DNA from: Mantamonas sphyraenae
Lineage: Eukaryota; CRuMs; Mantamonadidae
NCBI GenBank assembly: GCA_026936335.1
Contig: JAPMXV010000004.1
Span: 186,001-250,000 of the forward strand
Reading direction: 5' to 3'
Length of the DNA stretch: 64,000 nucleotides
In this document: positions 9,701-20,615 of the stretch, one piece after another
Numbering within the stretch: position 1 is the first letter of the stretch
How the letters are laid out: each line of letters starts with the position of its first letter
Program-made: the position numbers and the translations under genes
The notes under the pieces: generated by a model
What the model was told of the DNA's origin: nothing
Database searches by the model: none
What the model saw: the letters and a program-made list of their open reading frames with translations, nothing else

Positions 9701-12700
9701 TGTCCGCCTCCTGCTGCACCTTTTGCACACGCAGGTCCTTTTGCAGCTTTGCCGACGCCTTGGCAAGCACAGAGCCCACATCTTCACCCTGTGTGCTCTC
9801 CTTGCCCTCCTGATCGAGCCCCGCTTGCATCGCTTGCACTCGCTCCACCAACTGTTGGTACAACACCCTGAGCTCGATGCGTCGATACTGCCATTGTTCT
9901 TTGGCACGTTCAAGTCGCTGCGCCACGTCTCTGTGCAGATCTGCCAGTTCCATAACTCGTGTCTGTTCGGTCGCTTGCACCACTGCATACAACTCCTCCA
10001 TCGCGTTCAGCAGCATCCTTTTGTTTTCGCTCGTCATACGCATGCCTTTGGTCATTTGCGCCTCTTCCTTGCTCACCACAAGCGTAATCAACGGACCCGC
10101 CGCGCGAGGTGCACCTTGCGGTTTGGTTCCACCCTCTTCGACCTCCTCCCCGTCCTCCTCCCCGTCCTCCTCCTCCTCCTCCTCGCCATCCACCACCACA
10201 TTGTCACCCTCTTCCATATCCAGGGCCGCAATGTTGGCTCGGTGGTCCTTGATCAGCTCGTTGGCCTCTCGGCACGCGTCGAGGTTCCCTTGTAGCTGCT
10301 TGACGCAGTCCAGGTATCGCTCCGTCACTGCAACGTCGATCTGTCGAAGGGCTTCTGACAGATTCTCCAGCTTCCCTTCCAGGGCGGTGCGCTGCTGCAC
10401 GATGGAGAGCATCTTTGCAGCCGGGGTGCCGCGCAGCTCCATCTGGGCAGATTTCTCCTTGACCAAATGAAGCAGCTGCTGTGTGTGCTCTGCTCGCTTC
10501 TTCATGGTTGCTTCCTGCTTGCACATGGCCTTCATGCCGTTCAGGCGCATGCGTACGCTTTCACCCAGCATGGCCACGCCTGAACGGGTCAGATTCACTT
10601 GCTCGTGCTGTGCATCCACCAGCTCGGTACCCAGTTCATACTGCCTGTGTTCCGTCTGGTTTTTCAGCTCCTTCATCTGTGTGGCCACCGCCTTGGCGTC
10701 ACCCTCGGGCAGTTTGGCCATGCGCAGCAGATCGTGTCCGCTGTTCTCCTTCAGCTGCGCCATCTCCTGCAGTGACGAGTGTTTGGAAACCAAGACACGC
10801 TCCAACTGCTCCTCCTTGGCCAGCACATCTTCCAGCAGGCCAAACATAGACCGCTGGTGCAATTCACACACACGCGGAGGCAACGTGTCTGTTGCGTTCA
10901 CGAGTGTCTCCTTTGTTTGCAGCGTCTTGTTCAAAGACTCCAGTTGCTTGCTCATCAGCTCGATTTGACTGTCCAGCTCGTTGGTTTCTGCCTCCCGCAC
11001 CGACACCAGCGTCAACAGCGACCGATCTCCCAAGATAAACCCTGAATCCTGGCGTTCTCGGTGTCCATCTGCACTCACAGTGCGTGAACTTGTGGAAAGC
11101 ATGCGTGTGCGTTTGAACATGGCCGGCCGTGGCGTGCGAGGCCCACTCGTTTCCCCTGAGCCGTCGGGTGTCGCCCAAGTGCTGGATCGACCATACGGGT
11201 CCACCTGGGACTCGTTGGCCGTAGTCTCCACATTCTTCTGCTCGGAGACCTGTGACCGGCCGCCAGTGCCATCTTCGGAAGCAGAAACAGCTGCTTCCAA
11301 GCTTGCCAGCAGTTTACCCTTGCCTTTGCCTTTTCCCTTGGGCTGAGAGTCTGATGCCCCGTTGTTGTCACTCCCTGCGTCTTTTCCCGCTGTACCTGTC
11401 GAATCGGTGCGTCGCAGCTTGGATGCAAAGCTACCGTGGCCGAGCGAGTCGTTATCCCTACGGCTGGAGGCGGTCACATCGGCACCAGCGCGCTCCAGCA
11501 CAGTCTTGGCTGCGGCGCGCACGTGGACATTGGTGTGGTTCAATAGTTGTGTCATGGCCAGCGAGTTGATGGACGCGGCCGCCTCTGCGCTGCCGGTACG
11601 ATCGAGCCGCGCAAACGTGTCGTCAATGCTTGAAATGGCCACCAGTGCATGCAGGCGGACGATCACAGACGGGTCCTGCAACAATGCCGTCAACGCACTC
11701 ACCGCCATTCGTGCGTTGTCGTGCATCAGCCCAATGGCCGCTGCGGCCTGTGCACGCACACTTGGCAAGTCAAATTGCAAAGTTTCCATCAACATCGGCA
11801 ACGCATCCATGCCAAACTTGGACAGTGCCAATGTCTGCTTGCTGTGCACTTCCACGCGAAAATGCATGTCGTTGAGAGCCAAAGACTCGATGAGAGGCTC
11901 GATGGCCACGCTGGCCCTCGGCGAGCCAATCGTGCCCAGCGCAGTGGCTGCCTCGTCGCGCACCGCTGCCTGGGGGTCCTTGAGGCAGTCGATGAGAGCT
12001 GCGACCGTGCGCGAGTCGCGCGGAGCTGCTTCAACCAACGCCTGCACGGCGTGGATGCGGATCAGCACAGACGGCGAGCTGCACAGCCGCGTCAGCGACT
12101 TGATGGCCGGTTTGGTTGCATCCCGATGGCTCTTGCTGATCAGACGCAGGCCATGGATGGCATTTGCGCGAGGCAGTGGATCCAACGAGTCGTTGACGGC
12201 GAGGTGAACCAGTTCACTCACCGCCAGTTTTCCCAGCGACGCCAGTGCCTTGATTAGCTGCAAGGACATGCGCTGGTCCCGCTCTTCACACAGTAGTTTG
12301 GATAACTGGGACAAGCTCTCGCCTGCCAATGGGCCCAGAGTTGTCACGGCTCGTGCGGCCATGTACACTCGGTTTCGGTTTGGCTCTGCAAGCGCACGCA
12401 AAATCACATCTACGCTCTCGCGGCTCTCGTGTCTGTTGCAAATCCAGCATACAGAACTCGTATCCACCTCTGTCTGTGCGCTTGCGTTGGCCATTTCGAT
12501 TGTCTTGCCCATGCCCTCCCCTGCTTCTTCACCCGTCCCCACAGAGGCCTTGCCTTTGCCTTTGTCCCCATCTGTGCTCGAAGAGACAGAAAGAGCTTCC
12601 ATTCGGAAGGGGGTAAGGATGTGCTCCTCCTCGGCCAGGAGAGAGCGTGCCTCTGTCAAGCGGTCGCGGTAGAAACTGACCTTTGCGCGTGCCACATCCA

Positions 12701-14604
12701 TCTGCATCTGCACACGCGCACAATGCTTGCCATGCTTGAACGAGCTCAGCGACTCGTCCAACTCATCCTTGACCTCTGGGGGGACGTCTTTGATCATGAG
12801 AAAGTACAAGGCAATGGCCATGCGGTCGATTGCGGTTTCTCCCTGCAGCAGATCTTCCGGATCCAGCAGGCGAGGTACGCCGAGGTACTCTTGGGCCACA
12901 TCCATGGCCAAGGTGACGTTAAAGGACGGGTCCTCGGCGTCCATGAGGTCCAGAGGAATGGCCATGGGCACATGCGCATGCACGGCTGCACACAGAGCGA
13001 GGCCGTTGCGCACATCGGCGTCCAGGTTGTGAATGGCATTCATGTCCATGTCCAGCAGGTGGCGGTTGAGCCAAGACAGGATGCTCTTGTGCTGCAGAGT
13101 TTGCGTCGACTCACCAAGGTCGTCTGCCACCTCGGTGTCCAGGCCATGCAGCGTGTGTACCACCAGCCATAGCGTATCCATCACACACACTTCGTCAAGT
13201 TGGCCCTTTTTCGTCCATCGTGCTTCCACGGCGCCAGCACGCTCGCCCAGCAGCGACATCAGTGTCTTGACATTTTTCTTGACATGCTTCTTGTCCACAG
13301 GCGGCGCGTACACGCGTAGGTCCTGGATGATTTCGTCGGGAAACAGTTTGAGCAGCACGTACGCGTCTTTGAGGCAAGCCAACAGGTCATCCGTTGGCTT
13401 GCGGGTCCTGCGGCCGGCCTCGCGTGCTGTTTGTCCTCCTGTGCCGGATGCCGACGAAGCGTCGTTCGCTTTGCTGTATACCCCAGGCAGTTGGATGTTT
13501 TTGTGTTCAATGGCGGCGTCGAGGAAGCGCTGAAAGGTCTTGCGCCGCAGAGTGAGCCAGCGTGGCTCGTTTTCACTTCCGCTTGCTTGCCTGCCATCGC
13601 TCAGATTCTCGTCATCGTTGAGTAAGAAGCCCAGATATATCATGAGTGGTCTGTTGTCGACGTCTGGTGATGTGATTTCGTACGAGGTAAGCAGCGGCGG
13701 CACGCCCAGATGCGCGGACAGCAGATCGAGCGCCGTTTGCACATTCTCGTAGTGGTTGTCCTTGTCCAGGGCGGCAAAGTCGATGAGCGTGGGATCCAGT
13801 GAGTGCACGAGGGCACACAGGGCTAATCCATCCGCCCAGCTCTCCCTCTTGATGTCCCGTACGCGTGCCGACGGGTATGCCACGAGCCGGTTGCGAAACG
13901 CTTGGGCCATGGCCCACTCCGTATCCATGTCTGTGGTAAGCTCAGGGCCCAGGTGCGCCCGGATGTGTAGTGTTTCCACCAGGTCCCACGTGTACGAGAG
14001 CACAGCGTCTGTGTTGCCGTCGACAAGGTCTGGGCGGAGGCGTTGGCAGGGGTCGAGAAGGGTTCAAGGGAGAATGCGCGCAAAGAGCTTCCGTGTCAGT
14101 CGAACATGCACATTCAGGTGCACATGGGAAGCGTATGGGCCAGCAACACATGTAAACATGGTGTTACGCAAGGAACGTACCATCGATTTCGTATTTGCGC
14201 GCAAGAGCGGTGCCAAAGGTCTTGTCGACATACTCGATGTTCCGCGAGTGATTCTTCCGCCAGCGCTTTTTCGACTGTTCGCTTTTGAGTTTGGCCATTT
14301 TGCCCGTGAGCATGCCCGTGGCTGTGCCCAATACCATGCCGTCCTGCAGATCCGCGATAAAGGTATGTTCAGTGACTTCCAGGTCCGTGTCTTCGAGGAG
14401 GTAGTTCAGCAGGCCGCACAGCGTGGCCACCAGTCGACTCTGGGCATGCTTGTCAGGCTGGAAGTTGTCCACTAGATGCACAGAGCTGGAACCGGACGAG
14501 TTGGCTGTCGAATGGGATGTCCCACTGGCCCGCGATGATTTTGTGGCCGCCGAGATGCCCGAGAACACGGACAGGCGGTCTGAGCCCAATCGGATGCGAC
14601 TCAT
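6780..14604 (-). CDS. Giant calponin-homology / HEAT-repeat / coiled-coil protein
   Basis: Exons 14604-14181 and 14029-6780 with intron 14030-14180 (G|GTACGT donor, CAG acceptor), giving about 2,557 residues. The splice restores a CH-domain end (KYEIDD joined to LVDGNTDAV, like the VDGN turn of actinin-type CH domains). From N to C: a Ser-rich leader, then four CH-like segments (first across the splice; second around WADGLALCALVHSLDP; third a diverged unit around LKDAYVLLKLFPDE; fourth around VRNGLALCAAVHAHVP). Next come roughly eight HEAT-type repeats (about 12,500-11,450), a Ser/Lys-rich spacer, and more than 1,200 residues of mostly coiled coil interrupted by acidic tracts (10,140-10,200 and 7,440-7,520). 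It is probably an actin- or microtubule-associated scaffold. CH pairs and HEAT arrays are known separately, but I know of no family with this order. Confidence 0.85.
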
Positions 14605-14739
14605 GTTGTGCTGTGTCGGAGGATGATGATGTGAACGGCTGCTACTCTCTTTGTTGGGAGTTTGGCTGCGGCCTGTTTGTCCTCTCCCAGTGCAGTGCTT
14701 TTTGGATGGCGTCGACGGCGCAGGCAGCGAAAGCCACAC
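14605..14739. promoter_or_regulatory. Probable bidirectional promoter, CH-HEAT protein / VPS9 protein
   Basis: 135 bp between divergent start codons. T-rich and G-rich patches but no TATA element is evident. Role inferred from position. Confidence 0.4.
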
Positions 14740-16809
14740 ATGACGGAGCCCTTGGACGAGTACAGCGAGAATCTTGGGGAAAACAAGTTCATGCAGCTGG
14801 TTCGCAGCGACTATCTTCCGTTTCGCACGGTTACGTTACAGGAAGCCATCGCGGCACACGGGTGGACGCTGGTGATGCCAGCTGCGTTCACGCTGCACGG
14901 AGCGGAGCTGAACCAGAGCGTGCTGGAGAGCCATGTGCTGGTGGACTTTTTCGACACACAGGATGCCCTGCATGAACACATGCGCGAGCGAGGCATCGAC
15001 ATCCCCAGCGAGGAGGAGGACGCGTCACAAGAGGGCCACGAGGAGACGACGACGACGGCAGGTGCGTCGACGCCAGCCGCAGTCCAGCGACAAGAGTCGT
15101 CGGGCTTTGTGGTGCTGGATTTTGACGGGGACTTTAGTGACGCACGAGTGGAGCGGCCGGACGCAGAGACGATGCCCGTGACAAAGAGTGAGGAGGTGAG
15201 TGTGGACGCGCTTCCTCGCTCCTATTCAAAGCGCTTGCCTCACTACGAAGCACTGCTGGCTGAAAAGCGGCCGTTTGTACCCCTGGGTGGCTCTTCCCAA
15301 ACGTGCTACTACCGCACGCTAAACAACCGGTACGTGTCGTACGATGCCCAGGCACGTGCGCTGCACACCGAGTGGGGTTTTGCGGAGGAGCGTACGACGC
15401 CGCTGTTGTTTGACGAGATTGTTTATGGGGCCGAGGAAGACGACCGTTACCGGTTGTTGTGTGTGCGGGGTTTGCTGGAGGGAAACGGCGAGGAGATTGT
15501 GGACGAACGCGTGAGTAAGCAGCACGTGGTGGAGATCGGCGATGGCGAGTCGGGCCCACAGTCGGTGACAGTCATTTTCAACTACGAACAGCAAGGAGAG
15601 GACATCGACCACGATTCACTCTTCTACCCAAGGCATAACGTAAAGGAGTACGAAGCGTTGCTGCGTATGTTTGAAGAAAACGAGACGGTGCTCAAGGATC
15701 TGGACGAGGTGCTGCAGGACTGCATGGACACGCGGCTTGTGGAGATCCGTGGCGCAGACGAGGTGGGCGAAGTGTCGTCCACAGTGGAAGAGACGGCTCA
15801 CGAGTACACAGGACGGCTGCTGAAGGCGAACGAACTGCTTGCGAGCGCACGCACAAACCAGGCGCATTACGACGAACTGTTCCAGGCGGTGCTTAGCCAT
15901 GTGATGACAAGGTTATTCGCGACGCTGTTTGGCGACCTGCAGATGGTGTACATGAAGGAGGATCGACTCTTGGAAAAGGCCATGGAGGGGTTGCAGGACG
16001 TGCTGACGCTGGAGAGTTTGGAAGTGCCGCCGGCTTTCCACCTGGACTACGACGCTGCAGTGGACGAGTTGTCACGTATGAACCAGTACACGACTGCCAA
16101 AGAACGTGCGTACTGCCTGAAACGGGCACACACTCGGATCATCGAGCAAGCGAGTCAGCCCGAGGACGTGGAAGGCGACGCAGAGCCCGAGGTGATGTTT
16201 ACGACGGAAGAGCTGCTCCCCGTCTTCATCCACGTCTTACTCCGTGCGCGTGTGCGCTACCTGAAAAGCAACGCGGTGTTCCTGGAATACTTTTTCCTTG
16301 GCAACACCACCACATCGGACTACGGCTTTTACATTGCCAATTTTACGGCAGCTGTCCATTACTGCGAGCAACAGTACACTGAGATGGTGGAGAAAAAGAT
16401 CAACTCGCTGAGAAGCGGCTTGTTTGGCGAGAGCTCACCGTCTAGCGCGTTGGACAGCGAGGAGCCTGCCAAGAAGCGCAGCGAAGGACGGCGGCGCAAG
16501 ACGGTGGCATCTCGAAGTGGTGCTGCTCAAGGGAGCTCACGCAGGCGCAGCCGAACAGGCTCGCTGATCCAACAGCGGTTGACGCAGGAAGGCCAAGCAA
16601 GCGAGCCTGTGGACCCGCTCAGCGCAGCTGCGGCGTCACGCAGGCATCGCATGTTGAGTGATTCGAGCGACGGTGGCGATGGGACGGATCAGTTTGGCCA
16701 GCAGGACGGCACGCCCACGCTAAGGGAACAGCTGGGGTTTGTGGCCGAGTCGATGCCAAGGCCGCGCCCCAGGTCGAGCCAACTCAAGAGCACTGACGGA
16801 GACAGGTGA
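14740..16809 (+). CDS. VPS9-domain protein, putative Rab5-type GEF
   Basis: Single exon, 689 residues from the ATG at 14740 (MTEPLDEYSENLG). The upstream frame is open but has only Arg-rich junk, and this Met follows a normal short leader. The C-terminal half has the helical bundle and VPS9 signature: EELLPVFIHVLLRARV, SNAVFLEYFFLG and a Tyr-containing DYGFYIANFTAAVHYCE (about residues 490-560). VPS9 domains catalyse GDP release from Rab5/Rab21 on endosomes. The position usually held by the catalytic Asp just before the LLP motif appears to be Glu here, though the alignment is by eye. The N-terminal 300 residues contain no recognised domain; the C-terminal 120 residues are Arg/Ser-rich and probably disordered. 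The next gene's ATG is only 45 bp downstream. Confidence 0.8.
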   Translation: MTEPLDEYSENLGENKFMQLVRSDYLPFRTVTLQEAIAAHGWTLVMPAAFTLHGAELNQSVLESHVLVDFFDTQDALHEHMRERGIDIPSEEEDASQEGHEETTTTAGASTPAAVQRQESSGFVVLDFDGDFSDARVERPDAETMPVTKSEEVSVDALPRSYSKRLPHYEALLAEKRPFVPLGGSSQTCYYRTLNNRYVSYDAQARALHTEWGFAEERTTPLLFDEIVYGAEEDDRYRLLCVRGLLEGNGEEIVDERVSKQHVVEIGDGESGPQSVTVIFNYEQQGEDIDHDSLFYPRHNVKEYEALLRMFEENETVLKDLDEVLQDCMDTRLVEIRGADEVGEVSSTVEETAHEYTGRLLKANELLASARTNQAHYDELFQAVLSHVMTRLFATLFGDLQMVYMKEDRLLEKAMEGLQDVLTLESLEVPPAFHLDYDAAVDELSRMNQYTTAKERAYCLKRAHTRIIEQASQPEDVEGDAEPEVMFTTEELLPVFIHVLLRARVRYLKSNAVFLEYFFLGNTTTSDYGFYIANFTAAVHYCEQQYTEMVEKKINSLRSGLFGESSPSSALDSEEPAKKRSEGRRRKTVASRSGAAQGSSRRRSRTGSLIQQRLTQEGQASEPVDPLSAAAASRRHRMLSDSSDGGDGTDQFGQQDGTPTLREQLGFVAESMPRPRPRSSQLKSTDGDR

Positions 16810-16824
16810 CACCTCGTCGCATTG

Positions 16825-16830
16825 TATAAA
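16825..16830 (+). promoter_or_regulatory. TATA-box-like element upstream of the IDO gene
   Basis: TATAAA occurs 25-30 bp before the IDO ATG, inside the 45-bp gap after the VPS9-gene stop. If it is the core promoter, transcription would start close to or at the ATG, so the leader must be extremely short. This is a single consensus match without transcript support. Confidence 0.4.
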
Positions 16831-16854
16831 TTGGACACTGTGGTGATCACAATC

Positions 16855-18108
16855 ATGAGCACAACACCGTATGCTTCGCCTGCGTTGGACGACTTTGGCA
16901 TCGATGCCAAACTGGGTTTTGTGGGCCGGATCCCAGTGCAGACATTTGCTGGCAGTGTGTTTGAGGAGTCGCTGTGCGCTGTGGAGACGTGTGTGCGTGG
17001 TCTTCCTCGTGTGCTGGGCTCGGGAAGCAAGCAACGGGTGCGAGCGTGGTTGCAGGACCAGCTGTCCGACACTCCGATTGTGCAAGAGGAAGAGGTGGAT
17101 GCCATGAGCGAGGGCGAGCTAGAACTTGCAATGCTGCTGTACACGATGTGTGTCGCTGCGTGGATGCGCCCCGTGCCGAACGGGGAGCCGATTGACGAGG
17201 AGGGCCTGCGTGTGCCCCGCTACCTCGCTGTTCCATGCTGTGCGGTGGCTGACAAGCTGCAACGACCTCCAATCACGTCCCATGTGCTGACTCTGGCCAA
17301 CTGGAGACTGATGGACGATTCGGCACCCGTGGAGCTGGGCAATGTCGAGCTGCTTGTGCCGTTTGCAGGTGGGGTGGACGAGGCATGGTTCTTTGTGGTG
17401 CCCATCGTCATGGAAGCGCAGTGTGGTGGGCGTCTGGCACGAGGCGCTCTGCAGTGTGTCGAAGGAATGGCGACGCAGGACAAGGAGCTCCTTGTGGCTG
17501 GCCTGGAGCTTGTGTCCGAGGCCATCCACGACATGCAGGAGATTTTTGCGCACATGGACGACCTGTGTGATCCTTATGTGTTCTTCCGACGTGTACGCCA
17601 CTTCCTGGGTGGCTACGAGGAGGCTGTGTTTGAGGGAGCCGGCAAAGACGGCGGCGATCGCAGCGTCTCCGCACACGGCGCGTCGGCGGCACAGAGTGCG
17701 TTGTTCCACGTGTGTGACGCCCTTTTGGGCGTGTCACACCATGGAGAGGCACAAGAGTTTCTGGAAGCGATGCGGCCGTTCATGCGCGTGGGCTGGCGCA
17801 GGTTTCTGGAGTTTTTGGACGAGCAAGAGGACGTGTGTGACCATGCACTGGTGACAGAGGACAACGAGGTGCGCAGTGCCTACGAGCAATGTGTGGAGAC
17901 GCTGGTGGGGTTCCGCTCGCAACACATCCGGGTTGTGAGCAAGTTTGTAGTCGTGCAGTCGGTCAAGCTTCGCAAGGACCAAGGGCTGGCAGACAGCGAC
18001 GAGGGAGTGAAGGGCACGGGAGGATCAAGTGTGATGGGATTCCTGAAAGGGTCGCGTGACGACACGCGCTCGCTCGTGCAGGCCAAGAGCGCAGAAGATG
18101 GGAAATGA
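16855..18108 (+). CDS. Indoleamine 2,3-dioxygenase family protein
   Basis: Single exon, 417 residues from ATG 16855 (MSTTPYASP), close to the 403 of human IDO1. Family features: RPPITSHVLTLANWRL near the start of the catalytic domain, FFVVPIVMEAQ, the PFMRVGWRRFLEFLDE segment, and FRSQHIRVVSKF, in which His357 is the expected proximal haem ligand. IDO enzymes open the indole ring of tryptophan with dioxygen, giving N-formylkynurenine at the head of the kynurenine route; distant members also occur in fungi and protists, so the true substrate is not certain. No signal peptide is seen, so it should be cytosolic. The TGA at 18106-18108 lies inside the next gene: its ATG is at 18098, an 11-bp overlap. 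A TATA-like motif sits 25-30 bp upstream. Confidence 0.85.
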   Translation: MSTTPYASPALDDFGIDAKLGFVGRIPVQTFAGSVFEESLCAVETCVRGLPRVLGSGSKQRVRAWLQDQLSDTPIVQEEEVDAMSEGELELAMLLYTMCVAAWMRPVPNGEPIDEEGLRVPRYLAVPCCAVADKLQRPPITSHVLTLANWRLMDDSAPVELGNVELLVPFAGGVDEAWFFVVPIVMEAQCGGRLARGALQCVEGMATQDKELLVAGLELVSEAIHDMQEIFAHMDDLCDPYVFFRRVRHFLGGYEEAVFEGAGKDGGDRSVSAHGASAAQSALFHVCDALLGVSHHGEAQEFLEAMRPFMRVGWRRFLEFLDEQEDVCDHALVTEDNEVRSAYEQCVETLVGFRSQHIRVVSKFVVVQSVKLRKDQGLADSDEGVKGTGGSSVMGFLKGSRDDTRSLVQAKSAEDGK

Positions 18109-20521
18109 ATCATCATCGAGTATGGAGCACACGTGGCCCAACGGCGACCACTACGCCGGTGAAGCCCTGGTGACCGGCGCGGGTGTGGGTCAGTGGCAGA
18201 GGCATGGGGTGGGCAAGATGCGCTGGGCAAACGGCGACGTGTACGAGGGCGAATGGTACCGCGACAGCAAGCACGGGGAGGGCAAGTACATGTGGGAGAA
18301 TGGCGACCGCTACGATGGCGAATGGAAACGCGATCGGATCACAGGCAAAGGTGAGGAAAGGTGAAAAGATGGAAAATTGGCGCGCGACGTCATTCCATTC
18401 CGCCACCGGTTCATGCGCGACCGAGAACATGCACTGACGTGGAACGGTTGTACGCGTGCTTGTGAACAGGCATATTCACCACGAGTGCGGGAGACTGCTA
18501 TTCAGGCGATTGGCTAAACAACAAAAAGGTGAGAGGGGTGCAAGATTGTGTGTCGGAGCCGGTGATTCTTGTTGCAGGCGTGTGCTGACGTGGCGGGACT
18601 GCACAGCACGGGAACGGCGAGTATGTGTGGAGCGATGGAGAAAAGTACGTGGGCGAGTGGCAGAATGACCTGAAGCACGGTCTGGGCATTTTCGCTGGAG
18701 AGAACGGGTCTGTGTATGACGGAGCGTGGTTCCGTGATCTGCAGCACGGCCACGGCCAAAAGACCTACGCAGACGGTTCCAAGTACATCGGGTCATGGGA
18801 GAACGGCATGATCCACGGATCTGGGGTCATGTCGTCTGTGAGCGGCCAGACATACGATGGCAAGTGGGTCAAGGGCAACAAGCACGGCCTTGGCTCGCTC
18901 AGCTTCCCCAATGGCAGCCAATACGACGGCCACTTTGTGGGCGACGAGATCGACGGAGAGGGAACCATGATTACAGAGGACAGCATGGTGTGGCATGGCA
19001 CGTGGCGCTTCCTGAGAAGGACAAAGAACGGCATTGCTGTGGGCACGGCCGAGGTGAGCACGATGGATGGCGACGAGTACAACGGACACTATGGCCTCGA
19101 CGACGACGGAGCGCTGTTTTTCTTCCGGGACGGTGACCAGAGTAGGTTGTGTTGCGGCGCAAACAGGGGAGAAATTGGAAAACCTTGGGGGACTCGTGCT
19201 AACTCTGCATCGGACAGTGAGCGAAATCTTGGGCGAGGAGGAGGCAACAGCTACGGCAGCGGTGGAGGAAGAGTCGTTGAACGCGAGTGCAGCGAGCGAG
19301 GACAGCGATGGGGCTGTGACCGCGCACGGATCGCCGTTGGCATCGTCGCATAGCGAGGCTGAAGAAAAGGAGAAAGAGGATGCGCTGGAAGTGGAGAGTG
19401 TGCACAGTGCCGCCTCGACGCCGGCTCAGAAAAGGACGAGTTTGATGAGCACAGGCACTTCGCCTGTGCGTGCAAGCTCCACGGCAAGCACGGTGTTGGC
19501 AGAAACGGAGATGGCCACTGCACCGGCGTCGCTGAAAACGACATCGACGTCAACTTCGACCAACACGTCGCCTCGAGCCAATTTGGCCAAGGACCACACG
19601 CGAGGAGGAGTGGGCATGGACTCGATGACATTGGACGGAGGAAGCAGCAGCAGCAGCAGCAGCGGTAGCAGCAGCGGCAGCGGCAGCACGCGATCCACGT
19701 CGCCGCAAAGTCGCCTCACCTCGATGCTGGGCGAGCGATTGCAAAACACAGGATCGCCGAGCCAGCGGGGTCTGTATTCGTTGTTGCATGCGATGCAGCA
19801 GCGTCGTGGGACGCCACCGTCGATGCAGCGGCAGTCGTCTTCCGGAGGGCGGGCATACGACTCGAGCGTGCTGTACTATGATACGACTTCACAGGCAGAG
19901 CAGGAGAGCACGAGTGGACGGCGTGGACAGGGCAGCGGCGGCGGGGCCACAGTGGGCCGCAAGCGCAAGCGACGCATGTCGGATGACTTTAGTCTCGATG
20001 CCAGCGAGGACGAGGTGCACATGAACAAGGGCATGCGCAACGAACACCACGAGCGAAGGCAGGGGAGCATGGGCGCAAACCATCTGCGTGCGCTCGTGTC
20101 GGGTGTCTCCGAATTCCCCTGCATCATGGAGCTGGACTGTGTGACCCTGAGCCAACTCAAGTATCGCCTGTTTATGGAGTTTGGCGTGCCCCTGGGCTCG
20201 ACCGTGCTCTACTGGGACGAGGAGTTTGGCGAGTGGGTGCAACTGGACGACAGCTCCTTCCGTGTGCTCAAGGGCAAGGTCAAGCTCAAGGTGCCTCCCC
20301 CCGGACACACGGGAGGCGCAAGGTCCAGCATGGCTGCGTCGACAACAACCTCTTCCTCGTCCATCTCGCCCAGCAACATCCATGGCTACCGCAGCAGCCT
20401 TGACCAACAGGCCGCCCGCTACTTGGACCGCCGCAGCGATGAGCGGAGCAGTAGCCGCAGCGAAAGGAACAGCAACGAATGGTCCAAAGTGTGGAATGGA
20501 GTGCGTGAGGCATTCTCGTGA
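18098..20521 (+). CDS. MORN-repeat protein with long Ser-rich tail and a small C-terminal beta-grasp-like region
   Basis: Four exons: 18098-18350, 18470-18528, 18607-19141 and 19218-20521, giving about 716 residues. Intron signals: GTGAGG/AACAG, GTGAGA/CACAG and GTAGGT/GACAG, with CTGAC or CTAAC branch-like motifs. The 59-nt second exon encodes exactly one MORN piece (GIFTTSAGDCYSGDWLNNKK) that fits in register between YDGEW...GKG and HGNGEYVW. About ten MORN repeats (YxGxWxxxxxHGxG) fill residues 10-260. MORN arrays attach scaffolds to membranes or cytoskeleton, for example in flagella and cell cortex. The rest is Ser/Thr-rich and charged, probably disordered. The exception is about 60 residues near 20100-20300 (SEFPCIMELDCVTLSQLKY... 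FRVLKGKVKLKV), which look like a ubiquitin/PB1-type fold. The N-terminal MGNESSSS could be myristoylated. Confidence 0.85.
18470..18528 (+). other. 59-nt internal exon of the MORN gene
   Basis: Flanked by AACAG| and |GTGAGA. Read in the frame set by exon 1 it gives one clean MORN unit, while the other two frames break the repeat register. A gene finder working from long ORFs would miss it. Confidence 0.8.
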
Positions 20522-20615
20522 TTGAGGAAATGAAGACGATGCACTGCGCTCGCCAAGTTTTCCCTGCAATTCCCTCGCCCCCCTTCTACGGTGCACACGC
20601 ACACGCACACACGCC

